64,000 nt of DNA from Micromonospora_E sp048060115 (lineage in GTDB: Bacteria; Actinomycetota; Actinomycetes; Mycobacteriales; Micromonosporaceae), in assembly GCF_048060115.1 (NCBI RefSeq), contig NZ_JBHMIM010000020.1:43564-107563 (forward strand). The letters run 5' to 3'. Of the stretch, positions 42,137-50,853 are shown in pieces. The notes beneath the pieces were generated by a model. It was not told the DNA's origin and did no database searches. It worked only from the letters and a program-made list of their open reading frames with translations. Numbering within the stretch: position 1 is the first letter of the stretch; each line of letters begins with the position of its first letter. The position numbers were made by a program, and so were the translations under genes.

Positions 42137-43048
42137 TCAGACACCTGACGACGCGTGGCGGACGGTCGCCAGCCCGGCCGGGCCGTCCGCCAACCGTCGC
42201 AGCGTGGCGATGTCGGCGGCGTGACCGACGTGCTTCTCCGACGGCGTCTCCACCACCACCGGCACCCCGGCTGTCGCCGGATGAGCCATCAACTCGACGA
42301 ACGCCGCCGCACCGATCATGCCGGCACCGATCGTCTCGTGCCGGTCCCGGGTCGACCCGCACCCGTCACGCGAGTCGTTGGCGTGCACCAGCCGCAGCCG
42401 GTCCGCGCCGACGGCGGCGACCAGCGCGTCCAGCGTCGCGGTCATGCCACCCGGTGCGGCCACGTCGTGCCCGGCGGCGAAGGCATGGCAGGTGTCGAAG
42501 CAGACGCCCATCCGGGGATGCCAGTCGACCACGGCGAGGTACGGCTCCAGGTGCTCCACCCGCGACGCCAGCGACCGACCGCCACCGGCGCTCGGCTCCA
42601 CCAGCAGCATCGGCCCGCCCGCCGCGTCGGCGGCGTCCAGCAACGGCAGCAGCGACTCACGGACCTGACGCATCGCGGTGTCGGCGTACCCGTCGTCGAC
42701 CGCACTGCCGGCGTGGAAGACGACCGCCTCGGCGCCGATCGCCCGGCCCCGGCGCAGCGCGTGCGCCAGGGTCGCGGCGGAGCGTTCGACGGTGGCAGCG
42801 GTCGGCGAGCCCAGGTTCACCAGCAACGAGGCATGGATGTACGCGCGCAGCCCACGCTCGGCGCAGCCGTCGCGGAACGCCACGTCCTGGGCCGGGTCGC
42901 CGTCGGGCATCGCCCAGCCGCGCGAGTTGCCGACGTACACCTGCACCACCTCGGAGGCGGCCGCGTCGGCGTACGGCAGCGCGGCTCGGGCCAACCCGCC
43001 CGAGGTGGGCGTGTGCGAGCCGACCGGCCGGTCTCCGTCGACAGCCAT
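42137..43048 (-). CDS. nfo: Deoxyribonuclease IV / AP endonuclease (Nfo family)
   Basis: 303 residues of the TIM-barrel Nfo family. Zinc-binding and catalytic residues are seen in AVVFHAG, LLVEPSAG, GVCFDTCHAFAAGHD and LVHANDSRDGCGSTRDRHE. It cuts DNA 5' of abasic sites in base excision repair. Family members vary slightly at the last Glu positions. The gene starts by ATGA overlap with the kinase stop upstream, so it is coupled to the Ser/Thr kinase gene, an unusual pairing. Confidence 0.9.
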   Translation of the reverse strand: MAVDGDRPVGSHTPTSGGLARAALPYADAAASEVVQVYVGNSRGWAMPDGDPAQDVAFRDGCAERGLRAYIHASLLVNLGSPTAATVERSAATLAHALRRGRAIGAEAVVFHAGSAVDDGYADTAMRQVRESLLPLLDAADAAGGPMLLVEPSAGGGRSLASRVEHLEPYLAVVDWHPRMGVCFDTCHAFAAGHDVAAPGGMTATLDALVAAVGADRLRLVHANDSRDGCGSTRDRHETIGAGMIGAAAFVELMAHPATAGVPVVVETPSEKHVGHAADIATLRRLADGPAGLATVRHASSGV

Positions 43049-45102
43049 CAGAGGCAGCCGATCACGATCTCGGTCCCCGGCGGTACCTCGGAACCCTCAC
43101 CGGGGTTCTGGTAGCGGACCGTGGCGTCGGGGTTGAAGTCGACCCGCACCGCGAAGCCCAGCCCTTGCAGCTCGGCCAGCGCCTCCTGACACGGCCGGTC
43201 GATCACCCGTGGCACGACGACGGCCGGCGGGCCCTCGCTCACCTTGAGTTTGATCTCCGCACCCTCCTCGACGCCCGAGTCGACGGCCGGGTCCTGGGAG
43301 ATGACCTCATCCCGGGGCTTGTCCGACTCCTCGGACGCGATCAACGGCTCCAGCCCCAGCTCCTCCAGCATCCGCCGTGCCTCGTCGACGTTGCGGCCGA
43401 CCACGTTCGGCACCGTGATCGGGGCACGACCCTTGCTGACCGTGACCCGTACCGGGTCACCCTGCTTCACTTCGGCACCGACCTGCGGGTCGACGCCGAC
43501 CACCACACCGGCCGGCAGATTGTCGTCGTAGCGGTCGTCCGTCCGTTCGACGGTGAGCTGGGCGTTCTCCAGATCGGACCGGGCCAGGTCGAAGGTCTTG
43601 CCGACCACATCCGGCACCTGGAAACGCTCCGGGCCCAGCGACAGGGTCAACACGATCTCGCCGCCCCGGACGATCCGGTCGCTGCTCGGTGGATCCTGGG
43701 CGAGTACCGAGTCCCGGGCGACGTTCTCGTCGTGTCGCGGCTCGGCGAAGCTGACGGTGAAGCCCTGCTGGCTGGCCAGCGCCTGCGCCTGCGCCTGATC
43801 GAGGCTGACCAGGCTGGGTGTGACCGTGTATCGGCCGGCGCCGAGCCACCAGCCGCCGATGCCCAGTAGCAGGACCACCGCGACCACGCCGGCCACCGCC
43901 GTGAGCCGGGCACCCGGATCGCGTGTCAGCCGTTCCCGTATCCCGCCAGCGCCTGACGGCGGCGTGCCGGCACTGCGGCGCCGTCCAGGCGTGCTCCCAC
44001 CGCCGCCGGCCGCCGAGACCGGCGGCCCGCCGGCCGCCGCGGAGCGCACCACCGTGCTCGACGCCGCCCGGCGCTGCGGCGTGGACCTGTCCCGCCGGTC
44101 CTTCGGCTCCGGCAGCCGGGCCCAGGCCGGACGATCGGCCGGCGCCACCGGGGAGACCGCCATCGTGGGCTGGGCAAGCTGGCGTAGCACCGCGGTGTTG
44201 GCACTGGCGTTGCCCAGGTCGTCGCGGACGGTCTGCACCTGGGTGAGCAGCGCACCGGCGTCGGTCGGCCGCTGCCCCGGATCCCGTCGGGTGGCCCGGA
44301 CCACCAACTCGTCGACCATCGCCGGAACTCCCGGGACCAGCTGCGACGGCGGCGGCACGTCCTCGTCGACGTGCTTCCAGGCCACTTCGGCCGGCCGGTC
44401 ACCGTCGTGCGGGACCCGGCCGGTGAGCATCTCGAACAGCACGATGCCGGCCGAGTAGACATCGGTACGGGGATCGGCCCGCCCTTCGGTGACCAGCTCC
44501 GGAGCCACGTACGCGACGGTGGCCATCAGCTGCCCGCCGCCAGCTTCCGCACTGGCCTGCACCGCCTGGGCCAGGCCGAAGTCGGCCACCTTGACCACGC
44601 TGTCGATCAGGTTGCCCGAACCGCCGGTGGGAGCCTCCGCCACCAGCACGTTCTCCGGCTTGACGTCCCGGTGCACCAGCCCGGCCCGGTGCGCCGCGCC
44701 GATCGCCGCCAGCATCTGTTCCAGGATGGCCAACGCCTCGCCCGGGTTGAGCCGCCGCCGTTCGTCGATCACCTCACGCAACGTGCGGCCCCGGACGTAC
44801 TCCATCACCAGGTACGGCAGCCCCTGATGGGTGCCCTGGTCGTAGACGGCGACCACGCTCGGGTGGGTGAGCCGGGCGATGGTCTTGGCCTCGTCGGTGA
44901 ACCGCTCCAGGAAGCCGGGGCCGCGGCTCTGCGCGTCGCGGACCTGACCCGGATGGATGATCTTCAGCGCGACGGTGCGTTCGAGCCGCTCGTCGGTCGC
45001 GGTGTACACGGTCGCCATGCCGCCCTGTGCCACCCGGGAACGGATACGGTAGCGCCCGTCTATCAACGAGCCCAGCAGCGAGTCGGCGACCTGTGTGTCC
45101 AT
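43048..45102 (-). CDS. pknL: PknL-like transmembrane Ser/Thr kinase with four PASTA repeats
   Basis: 684 residues. Kinase domain (about 10-275): glycine loop VAQGGMATVY, VALKII lysine, HRDVKPENVL and KVADFGLAQA. A Pro/Arg/Ser-rich juxtamembrane region follows, then one membrane helix (LTAVAGVVAVVLLLGIGGWW, near 405) and four extracellular PASTA units, the last with two Cys that could form a disulfide. PASTA binds muropeptide or lipid II. It is divergent from an Rv2175c-like gene, which in M. tuberculosis is the substrate of neighbouring PknL; that PknL lacks PASTA as I recall. ATG at 45102 starts the conserved domain. Confidence 0.9.
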   Translation of the reverse strand: MDTQVADSLLGSLIDGRYRIRSRVAQGGMATVYTATDERLERTVALKIIHPGQVRDAQSRGPGFLERFTDEAKTIARLTHPSVVAVYDQGTHQGLPYLVMEYVRGRTLREVIDERRRLNPGEALAILEQMLAAIGAAHRAGLVHRDVKPENVLVAEAPTGGSGNLIDSVVKVADFGLAQAVQASAEAGGGQLMATVAYVAPELVTEGRADPRTDVYSAGIVLFEMLTGRVPHDGDRPAEVAWKHVDEDVPPPSQLVPGVPAMVDELVVRATRRDPGQRPTDAGALLTQVQTVRDDLGNASANTAVLRQLAQPTMAVSPVAPADRPAWARLPEPKDRRDRSTPQRRAASSTVVRSAAAGGPPVSAAGGGGSTPGRRRSAGTPPSGAGGIRERLTRDPGARLTAVAGVVAVVLLLGIGGWWLGAGRYTVTPSLVSLDQAQAQALASQQGFTVSFAEPRHDENVARDSVLAQDPPSSDRIVRGGEIVLTLSLGPERFQVPDVVGKTFDLARSDLENAQLTVERTDDRYDDNLPAGVVVGVDPQVGAEVKQGDPVRVTVSKGRAPITVPNVVGRNVDEARRMLEELGLEPLIASEESDKPRDEVISQDPAVDSGVEEGAEIKLKVSEGPPAVVVPRVIDRPCQEALAELQGLGFAVRVDFNPDATVRYQNPGEGSEVPPGTEIVIGCL

Positions 45103-45231
45103 CGGCAGGCAGTCTATGCGGCCGAGGCGTGGGGGCAGAACACCGATCACGTCCAGGTACGCCGAACCGGGCCAAACCGTTACCTGCGGGGTCCGTGATG
45201 AAGCTGGTGTGGTGCGTGGCAGGGTGGTCAT

Positions 45232-45624
45232 GTGACAGATCCCGCCACCGCGCCGGCCACCACCGCCGGCCCTGCCGCGCCGGCCACCGCGGACGAGCCC
45301 ACCGAATGGCTCACCCTGCCCGACGTCGCCGAACGCCTCGACGTGACGATCAGCAAGGTCCACCAGATGATCCGGGACCGGGAGCTGCTCGCTGTCCGCC
45401 GCGACGGCGTCCGGCGGGTGCCGGCCGAACTGGTCGCCAACAACACCGTACGCAAGCACCTGCCCGGCGTGCTGACCCTGCTGCACGACGCCAACTTCTC
45501 CGACGAGGAGATCCTGCAGTGGCTGTACCGGCCCGACGACTCGCTGTCCGGCACGCCGGCGACGGCGCTCGGCGGTGACCGTGCCCGTGAGGTGAAACGC
45601 CGTGCCCAGGCCGAAGGCTTCTGA
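45232..45624 (+). CDS. Rv2175c-like winged-helix DNA-binding protein
   Basis: 130 residues. After an Ala/Pro/Thr-rich, probably phosphorylatable N-terminus comes WLTLPDVAERLDVTISKVHQ plus MIRDRELLAVRRDGVRRVP, an excisionase-like winged helix, and a C-terminal helical domain (GVLTLLHDANFSDEEILQWL). This matches Rv2175c, a DNA-binding protein phosphorylated by PknL. The threonine-rich N-terminus fits phosphorylation there. The GTG start at 45232 is divergent from the kinase gene 130 bases away. Target DNA is unknown. Confidence 0.88.
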   Translation: MTDPATAPATTAGPAAPATADEPTEWLTLPDVAERLDVTISKVHQMIRDRELLAVRRDGVRRVPAELVANNTVRKHLPGVLTLLHDANFSDEEILQWLYRPDDSLSGTPATALGGDRAREVKRRAQAEGF

Positions 45625-45629
45625 CCCGG

Positions 45630-46046
45630 ATGGCGCAACTCAGCTACCTGGCGGTGCTCGCCGGCTGCCTGCTGGCCGCGCTCTGGCTGGAGCCGATCCT
45701 GCGGGTCAACGTGCTGCGGCGCTGGCGTCGGCTGCTGCTGACCCTGCTGCCGGTGGTGGTGGTCTTCGTCGCCTGGGACATCGCCGCCATCGCCGCCGGG
45801 CACTGGAGCTTCGACCCGGCGCAGACCACCGGAATCCTGCTGCCCGGTCGGCTGCCCGTCGACGAACTGCTGTTCTTCGTCGTCGTGCCGATCTGTACGG
45901 TGCTCGGCTTCGAAGCCGTCCGCGCGGTGCGCACCCCACCGGGCAAGCCACGCCGGGCAGACAGCCGGTGGTCCGCCGGCGACGAGACACCCGACGGTCC
46001 GCGCGGCGGTGACGTCCGGGGCGACCCGCAGCGGGCAACCCGGTGA
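45630..46046 (+). CDS. crtYc: Lycopene cyclase subunit, CrtYc/CrtYe-like
   Basis: 138 residues with three membrane helices. The motif PVDELLFFVVVP corresponds to the PxE(E/D)xxF motif of heterodimeric lycopene cyclases. These proteins act in pairs to close the ends of lycopene or of C50 chains; whether rings are beta, epsilon or C50-type cannot be told. It starts 5 bases after the Rv2175c-like gene and overlaps the second subunit (GTGA), so the pair is coupled. The C-terminal 40 residues are hydrophilic and variable. Confidence 0.85.
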   Translation: MAQLSYLAVLAGCLLAALWLEPILRVNVLRRWRRLLLTLLPVVVVFVAWDIAAIAAGHWSFDPAQTTGILLPGRLPVDELLFFVVVPICTVLGFEAVRAVRTPPGKPRRADSRWSAGDETPDGPRGGDVRGDPQRATR

Positions 46047-46417
46047 GCTACACGTTCGCCGCGGTACTCGGGGTGGTCGGCGCGGTGCTGATCGACCTCG
46101 TGGTGCTGCGTACCCGGCTGGTGCTGCGGGCGGTCTTCTGGGCCACCTATCCGATCATCGTCGGCTTCCAGCTGCTCTCCAACGGCATTCTGACCGGCCG
46201 GGACATCGTGCGTTACGACCCGGCCGCCATCATCGGCCTGCGGATCGCGTACGCCCCGGTCGAGGATCTGCTGTTCGGGTTCGCGATGGTGTTGTTCACC
46301 CTGTCGGTCTGGGTGTGGCTCGGCCGGCGTGGCGTGCAGCGCGAGCCGGCGGCCGGCACCGGCGACTGGCTGCTGACCTGGCTGCGGCGCCGCCGCCGGC
46401 CGGCGGTCAGCAGCTGA
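46043..46417 (+). CDS. crtYd: Lycopene cyclase subunit, CrtYd/CrtYf-like
   Basis: 124 residues with three membrane helices and the motif YAPVEDLLFGFAMVLF (PxEDxxF). It is the expected second half of the heterodimeric cyclase. The GTG start overlaps the end of the first subunit. The basic C-terminus (RRRRR region) probably lies in the cytoplasm. It converges with the polyprenyl synthase gene after 10 bases. Confidence 0.85.
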   Translation: MSYTFAAVLGVVGAVLIDLVVLRTRLVLRAVFWATYPIIVGFQLLSNGILTGRDIVRYDPAAIIGLRIAYAPVEDLLFGFAMVLFTLSVWVWLGRRGVQREPAAGTGDWLLTWLRRRRRPAVSS

Positions 46418-46427
46418 CCGGAGCGGC

Positions 46428-47510
46428 TCAGCCGGAGCGGCTGGTCGCGGCCACCGCCAACTCGACGAGAACCTGCCGGGCGTACGGCTCGATGTCGGCC
46501 GCCGTGATCGCGGCCAGTGCCCGTTCGGTCAGCTCGGTGATCCGGGCCTCGGCGGCGGCCAACGCACCGCTGTCGACGATCACCGCGCGCAGCCGGTCCA
46601 CCCCGTCGGCGTCCAGCGCCGGGTCACCGAGCCGGGTGTCCAGCAACGTCCGGCCGGCGTCGCCGCCCGACTGGTACGCCGACGCGACCAGGAAGGTGCG
46701 CTTGCCCTCACGCAGGTCGTCGCCGGCCGGTTTGCCGGTCCGAACCGGATCCCCGAACACCCCGAGCACGTCGTCGCGCAGCTGGAACGCCTCGCCGAGC
46801 GGCAACCCGTACCCCGAGTAGGCGGCCATCACCGGTGCCGGCGCGTCGACCAGCGCGGCGCCGAGCAGCAGCGGCCGTTCCACGGTGTACTTCGCCGACT
46901 TGAGCTGGGCGATCTGGGTGGCCCGCGACACCGACGTGTCCGCAGTGAACTGGGTGAGTACGTCCAGGTACTGCCCGACGGTGACCTCGGTGCGCATCTC
47001 GTCGAAGACCGGCCGGGCCCGCTGCAGCACCGTCGGGTCCAGCCCGGCACCGTGCAGCACCTCGTCGGACCAGACCAGACTCAGATCCCCGAGCAGGATC
47101 GCGGCCGACGCGCCGAACCCGTCCGGCGCGCCCCGCCAGCCACTGCGCCGGTGCCGGGCCGCGAACCGGCGGTGGATCGACGGCTCGCCGCGTCGGGTGT
47201 CCGAGCCGTCCATCAGGTCGTCGTGGATCAACGCGCTGGCCTGCACCAGCTCCAGCGCGGACAGCGCCGTCACCACCGCCGCCGAGTCCGCCCCGCCGGC
47301 ACCCCGGTAGCCCCAGTAGGCGAAGGCCGGGCGGAGCCGCTTACCGCCGCCGAGCACGAAGTCCTCGATCGCGTCGGCCATCGGCAGCAGCGCCTCGTCG
47401 ACGTCGCGCAACCAGCGGCGTCGCCGCTGGAAGAACGCGGCCAGCGCCGCATCGACGCGTTGCCTGAGGTCGGCGTGGTCCGTCGGGGCCACGGCGGTAC
47501 GGTCTGCCAC
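46428..47510 (-). CDS. idsA: Trans-polyprenyl diphosphate synthase (GGPP synthase-like)
   Basis: 360 residues. First aspartate-rich motif DDLMD near residues 95-99 and second DDVLG near 240, with GGGKRLRPAF upstream, identify a class I trans-prenyl synthase. The residues four and five before the first motif are small (Ala, Ser), which permits products of C20 or longer. Geranylgeranyl diphosphate for carotenoids is the likely product. It corresponds in place to M. tuberculosis idsA2 (Rv2173). Starts at GTG, divergent from metF. Confidence 0.9.
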   Translation of the reverse strand: MADRTAVAPTDHADLRQRVDAALAAFFQRRRRWLRDVDEALLPMADAIEDFVLGGGKRLRPAFAYWGYRGAGGADSAAVVTALSALELVQASALIHDDLMDGSDTRRGEPSIHRRFAARHRRSGWRGAPDGFGASAAILLGDLSLVWSDEVLHGAGLDPTVLQRARPVFDEMRTEVTVGQYLDVLTQFTADTSVSRATQIAQLKSAKYTVERPLLLGAALVDAPAPVMAAYSGYGLPLGEAFQLRDDVLGVFGDPVRTGKPAGDDLREGKRTFLVASAYQSGGDAGRTLLDTRLGDPALDADGVDRLRAVIVDSGALAAAEARITELTERALAAITAADIEPYARQVLVELAVAATSRSG

Positions 47511-47557
47511 GCCCTGACGCTATCGGCTGGCCGCTGTGCCCGCCGCACGCCACCCGG

Positions 47558-47563
47558 TACAGT
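47558..47563 (+). promoter_or_regulatory. -10 box for metF, leaderless
   Basis: TACAGT ends 7 bases before the GTG start at 47571 and no ribosome site lies between, so the message is probably leaderless. No convincing -35 box is present. Confidence 0.4.
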
Positions 47564-47570
47564 CATATGC

Positions 47571-48488
47571 GTGGCTCTCGGTCTACCGTCCGTACTCCCC
47601 GGCTCCCGGCCGTCGATCGGGGAGCTGATCCGGCACGGCCAACCGACCTTCTCGTTCGAGTTCTTCCCAGCGAAGACCCCGGCCGGTGAACGGCTGCTCT
47701 GGCAGGCGATCCGCGAGCTGGAGCCGCTGCAGCCGTCGTTCGTGTCGATCACCTACGGCGCCGGCGGCACCACCCGCGACACGACGGTCGACGTCACCGA
47801 ACGGATCGCCACCGAGACCACCCTGCTGCCGATGGCGCACCTGACCGCCGTCGACCACTCCGTCGCCGAGTTGCGCAACGTGATCGGCCGGCTGGCCGGT
47901 GCCGGCGTGCGCAACGTGCTCGCCGTGCGGGGCGACCCGCCCGGCGACCCGACCGGCGAATGGATCGCCCACCCCGACGGGGTGCGGTACGCCGAGGAGC
48001 TGGTCCGGCTGGTCCGTGAGGCCGGCGACTTCAGCGTCGGCGTCGCCGCCTTCCCGTACAAGCATCCGCGCTCGCCGGACATCGCCACCGACACCGAGTA
48101 CTTCATCCGCAAATGCCGGGCCGGCGCCGACTTCGCCATCACCCAGATGGTCTTCGACGCCGAGGACTACCTGCGGCTACGGGACCGGGTCGCGGCGGCC
48201 GGCTGCGACACCCCGATCCTGCCCGGGGTGATGCCGGTGACCAAACTGGCCACCATCGAGCGTTCCGAGCAGCTCTCCGGTGCCCCGTTCCCGCCGGCGC
48301 TGGCCGCGCAGTTCGCCCGGGTCGCCGACGACTCCGAGGCGGTCCGCCAACTTGGCGTCGAGCAGGCCAACCATCTCTGCCGGCGGCTGATCGACGAAGG
48401 CGTACCGGGCATCCACTTCATCACCATGAACCGCTCGACGGCCACCCGCGAGGTGTGGCTCAACGTGGCCGCCGGCGCCCGGGTGTGA
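47571..48488 (+). CDS. metF: Methylenetetrahydrofolate reductase
   Basis: 305 residues. TFSFEFFPAKTPAGERLLW, FVSITYGAGGTTRDTTVDVT, HLTAVDHS and VLAVRGDPPGDP are standard MetF segments; FITQ-like FAITQMVFDAEDY follows. It reduces methylenetetrahydrofolate to methyltetrahydrofolate for methionine synthesis, using FAD. The GTG at 47571 fits the -10 box; the open frame upstream is on idsA territory and not real. In M. tuberculosis Rv2172c lies next to idsA2 in the same way. Complete. Confidence 0.94.
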   Translation: MALGLPSVLPGSRPSIGELIRHGQPTFSFEFFPAKTPAGERLLWQAIRELEPLQPSFVSITYGAGGTTRDTTVDVTERIATETTLLPMAHLTAVDHSVAELRNVIGRLAGAGVRNVLAVRGDPPGDPTGEWIAHPDGVRYAEELVRLVREAGDFSVGVAAFPYKHPRSPDIATDTEYFIRKCRAGADFAITQMVFDAEDYLRLRDRVAAAGCDTPILPGVMPVTKLATIERSEQLSGAPFPPALAAQFARVADDSEAVRQLGVEQANHLCRRLIDEGVPGIHFITMNRSTATREVWLNVAAGARV

Positions 48489-48535
48489 TCGGCGCGTCCC
48501 CGCCACCCCCGACGTCCCGGCACGGTTGAGCTGTC

Positions 48536-49213
48536 GTGGAGACCAGGCTCAACTGGCAGGACTACGCCGTCACCTGGGCGCGCCTGCACGGCGGATTCGA
48601 TCCGCGTACCGCCACTGCGGTGGTGCGCTACTGGCTGCGCGCCGCACACACCCTCGCCGACCTGCTCGGTCGGGCCAAGGTCGGCCCGACCGCGGTCACC
48701 GCCGCCGGCGTGCTGCTCTGCCTCGGCGTACCGCTGCTCGCCCCACGCGGCGGGTACGGACTGCTCGCCGCCGCCGCGTTGGTGCTGCTGGCCGCGGTCG
48801 CCGACACCGTCGACGGCGCGCTCGCCGTCGTCACCGGGCGGACCACCCGGCTCGGCTACGTCTACGACTCACTCGCCGACCGGGCCGGCGAAGCCCTGTG
48901 GCTGCTCGGCTTCTGGCTGGCCGGCGCGTCCGGCCCGCTGGTGGTCGCCGCTGGCACGCTGTCCTGGCTGCACGAGTACCTGCGGGCGCGGGCGGCGGCG
49001 GCCGGGATGCGGGAGATCGGTGTGGTGACGGTGGGGGAGCGCCCCACCCGGGTCAGCGCCGCCCTGGTCGGACTGCTGCTGGCCGGGGTGGCCGCACTGA
49101 TCGCCCCGGACCTCGCCGCCGGGGTGCTCACCCTGGTCACCGCCGTCTGGCTGCTGCTCGGCCTGTTCGGGCTGAGTCAACTACTCACCGCCGTCCGCCG
49201 CACCCTGCGCTGA
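48536..49213 (+). CDS. CDP-alcohol phosphatidyltransferase-like membrane protein, variant motif
   Basis: 225 residues with about six membrane helices. The family motif is DG-x2-AR-x8-G-x3-D-x3-D; here DTVDGALAVVTGRTTRLGYV then YDSLADR keeps all the Asp and Gly residues, but the Arg after Ala is Val. The four Asp bind two metal ions and the CDP group, so activity is possible but not certain. It would transfer a phospho-alcohol to an acceptor lipid or sugar in the membrane. Start is GTG at 48536. It ends convergently with the CrtI-type gene. Confidence 0.8.
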   Translation: METRLNWQDYAVTWARLHGGFDPRTATAVVRYWLRAAHTLADLLGRAKVGPTAVTAAGVLLCLGVPLLAPRGGYGLLAAAALVLLAAVADTVDGALAVVTGRTTRLGYVYDSLADRAGEALWLLGFWLAGASGPLVVAAGTLSWLHEYLRARAAAAGMREIGVVTVGERPTRVSAALVGLLLAGVAALIAPDLAAGVLTLVTAVWLLLGLFGLSQLLTAVRRTLR

Positions 49214-49251
49214 CCCGCCAGCCAGCCCGCGCCGATCGGGTCTGGTCAGCG
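49208..49251. terminator. Possible hairpin between convergent genes
   Basis: CGCTGACC and GGTCAGCG form an 8-bp stem across the convergent ends with a long loop. A partial direct repeat (about 49231-49251 and 49259-49276) overlaps the right arm and the start of the CrtI 3' end. Weak. Confidence 0.25.
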
Positions 49252-50781
49252 TCCAGCCGGGCCGATCTGGTCAGCGACGATCTGCGCCGACAGGGTGACC
49301 ATCGGCAGCCCACCACCTGGATGCACCGAGCCGCCGACCAGGAACAACCCGGCCGCCGGACCCCGGTTCGCCGGGCGCAGCAGTCCACCGGCCGTACCGT
49401 AGATCGACCCGCCGGGGGTGCCGGTCGCCGTGGCGAGGTCCGCCGGGGTACGCACCTCGCGGAACAGCAGCCGATCCCGTACGTCGACCCCCCGGTCGGC
49501 CAGCACCCGCAGCACATGGTCGGCGTACGCGTCGGCCAGCCCCGGCCGCCGCCAGTCCACCCCGGCCAGGGAACGGTCCTGCCGGGCGGCGTTGACCAGC
49601 ACGAACCACGCCTCGTGGCCGTCCGGGCGGGAAGCCGGGTCGTCGGCCACCGTGACGAAGATCGTCGGATCGGTGGCCGGCCGCGCCGGGCGACCCCGAC
49701 CCGGGTCGCCGAAGACCGCATCGAACTCGGCGTCGTAGTCGCGTGGGAAGAACACCGTGTGGTGGGCCAGCTGTTCGGTGCGGCCGCGAACCCCGAGCAG
49801 CAGCACGAACCCGCTCAGGCTGCGGTCGGCCAACCGGGTGAGCCGCCGGGCGTCCGGCAGCAGCTCCCGGTAGACCCGGGACGCGTCCACGTTGGCCACC
49901 ACCACGTCGGCCGGCACCGGCCGGGCCTCACCGGCCACCCGTACGCCATGCACCCGGCCACCGGCGGCGTCGATCGCGGTGACCGTCGTGCCGGTCCGGA
50001 CCACCACCCCCAGATCCAGGCAACGGGACAGCAACGCGTCGGCCAGCGCGCCCAGCCCGCCCCGGACGTACCAGCCGCCGAAGGCCAGCTCGGCGTAGGG
50101 CACCGCGAGCAGCGCCGCCGGGGCACGGCGCGGATCGGCACCGGTGTAGGTCGCGTACCGCTCCAGCATCGTCCGTAGCCGCGGGTCGCGCACCTCCCGG
50201 CGTAGCACCCCGCGCAGGCTGCGGCCGGGCGCGATCGCAGCCAGGTCACCGAGGCGGTACGCGAGCCGCGCCACCGCCAACGGCGAGCCGGCCTCCCGGC
50301 GCAGGACGTCCCGCCAGGAGGCGTCCCAGATCCGCCGCGCCCGGCGCCACACCCGCTGCCAGTCGTCGGCCGCAGGGTCGCCGAAGGCCGCCGCGATCCG
50401 TTCGGTGAGTCGCGCCGGGTCGGCACACGAGTCGAGCCAGGTCGCGGTGGCCGCGGCACCGGCACCGGCACCGTCAGCAAGGCCGGCACCGCCGGGGAAT
50501 TGGTGCCGTACCACCGGGTCGAGCCCGACCAGGTCGAGCGTCTTGTCCAACGGCTCGCCGGTGGCGTCGAACAGGTCGGCGAAGACCTGCGGCAGGGTCA
50601 GCAGACTCGGCCCGGTGTCGAAGGTGAACTCGCCCAGCGGTGTCTGCCGCGACCAGCGGGCCAGCTTCCCGCCGACGGTGTCGGCCTGCTCGATGAGCGT
50701 GACGTCGTGCCCGCCGTGGGCCAACCGGATCGCGGTGGCCAGCCCACCGACCCCGGCACCGATCACCACGACCCGACTCAT
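49246..50781 (-). CDS. crtI: CrtI-type carotenoid desaturase (phytoene or 3',4'-desaturase)
   Basis: 511 residues. N-terminal FAD-binding VVVIGAGVGGLATAIRLAHG, FDTGPSLLTLPQVF, and C-terminal LFLVGGSVHPGGGLPMV are hallmarks of CrtI/CrtD desaturases. It inserts double bonds into phytoene or a later carotenoid. With CruF- and glycosyltransferase-like genes directly upstream, a CrtD-like 3',4'-desaturase role is as likely as a CrtI role. The ATG at 50781 follows AGGAGG by 7 bases. Phytoene synthase is not beside it, unlike many crtIB pairs. Confidence 0.88.
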   Translation of the reverse strand: MSRVVVIGAGVGGLATAIRLAHGGHDVTLIEQADTVGGKLARWSRQTPLGEFTFDTGPSLLTLPQVFADLFDATGEPLDKTLDLVGLDPVVRHQFPGGAGLADGAGAGAAATATWLDSCADPARLTERIAAAFGDPAADDWQRVWRRARRIWDASWRDVLRREAGSPLAVARLAYRLGDLAAIAPGRSLRGVLRREVRDPRLRTMLERYATYTGADPRRAPAALLAVPYAELAFGGWYVRGGLGALADALLSRCLDLGVVVRTGTTVTAIDAAGGRVHGVRVAGEARPVPADVVVANVDASRVYRELLPDARRLTRLADRSLSGFVLLLGVRGRTEQLAHHTVFFPRDYDAEFDAVFGDPGRGRPARPATDPTIFVTVADDPASRPDGHEAWFVLVNAARQDRSLAGVDWRRPGLADAYADHVLRVLADRGVDVRDRLLFREVRTPADLATATGTPGGSIYGTAGGLLRPANRGPAAGLFLVGGSVHPGGGLPMVTLSAQIVADQIGPAGR

Positions 50782-50853
50782 CGGCATTCCTCCTGGCAGC
50801 AACTCGGTCGGACCAGTCTCAGGGCATGGTCGGTCCTGAGGACCTTGGCGGTC

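Noticed and set aside
48526..50178. 550-codon plus-strand frame over the CDP-alcohol transferase and CrtI genes
   Set aside because: Arg/Pro/Gly-rich composition with no motif; it crosses a real plus gene in another frame and a real minus gene.
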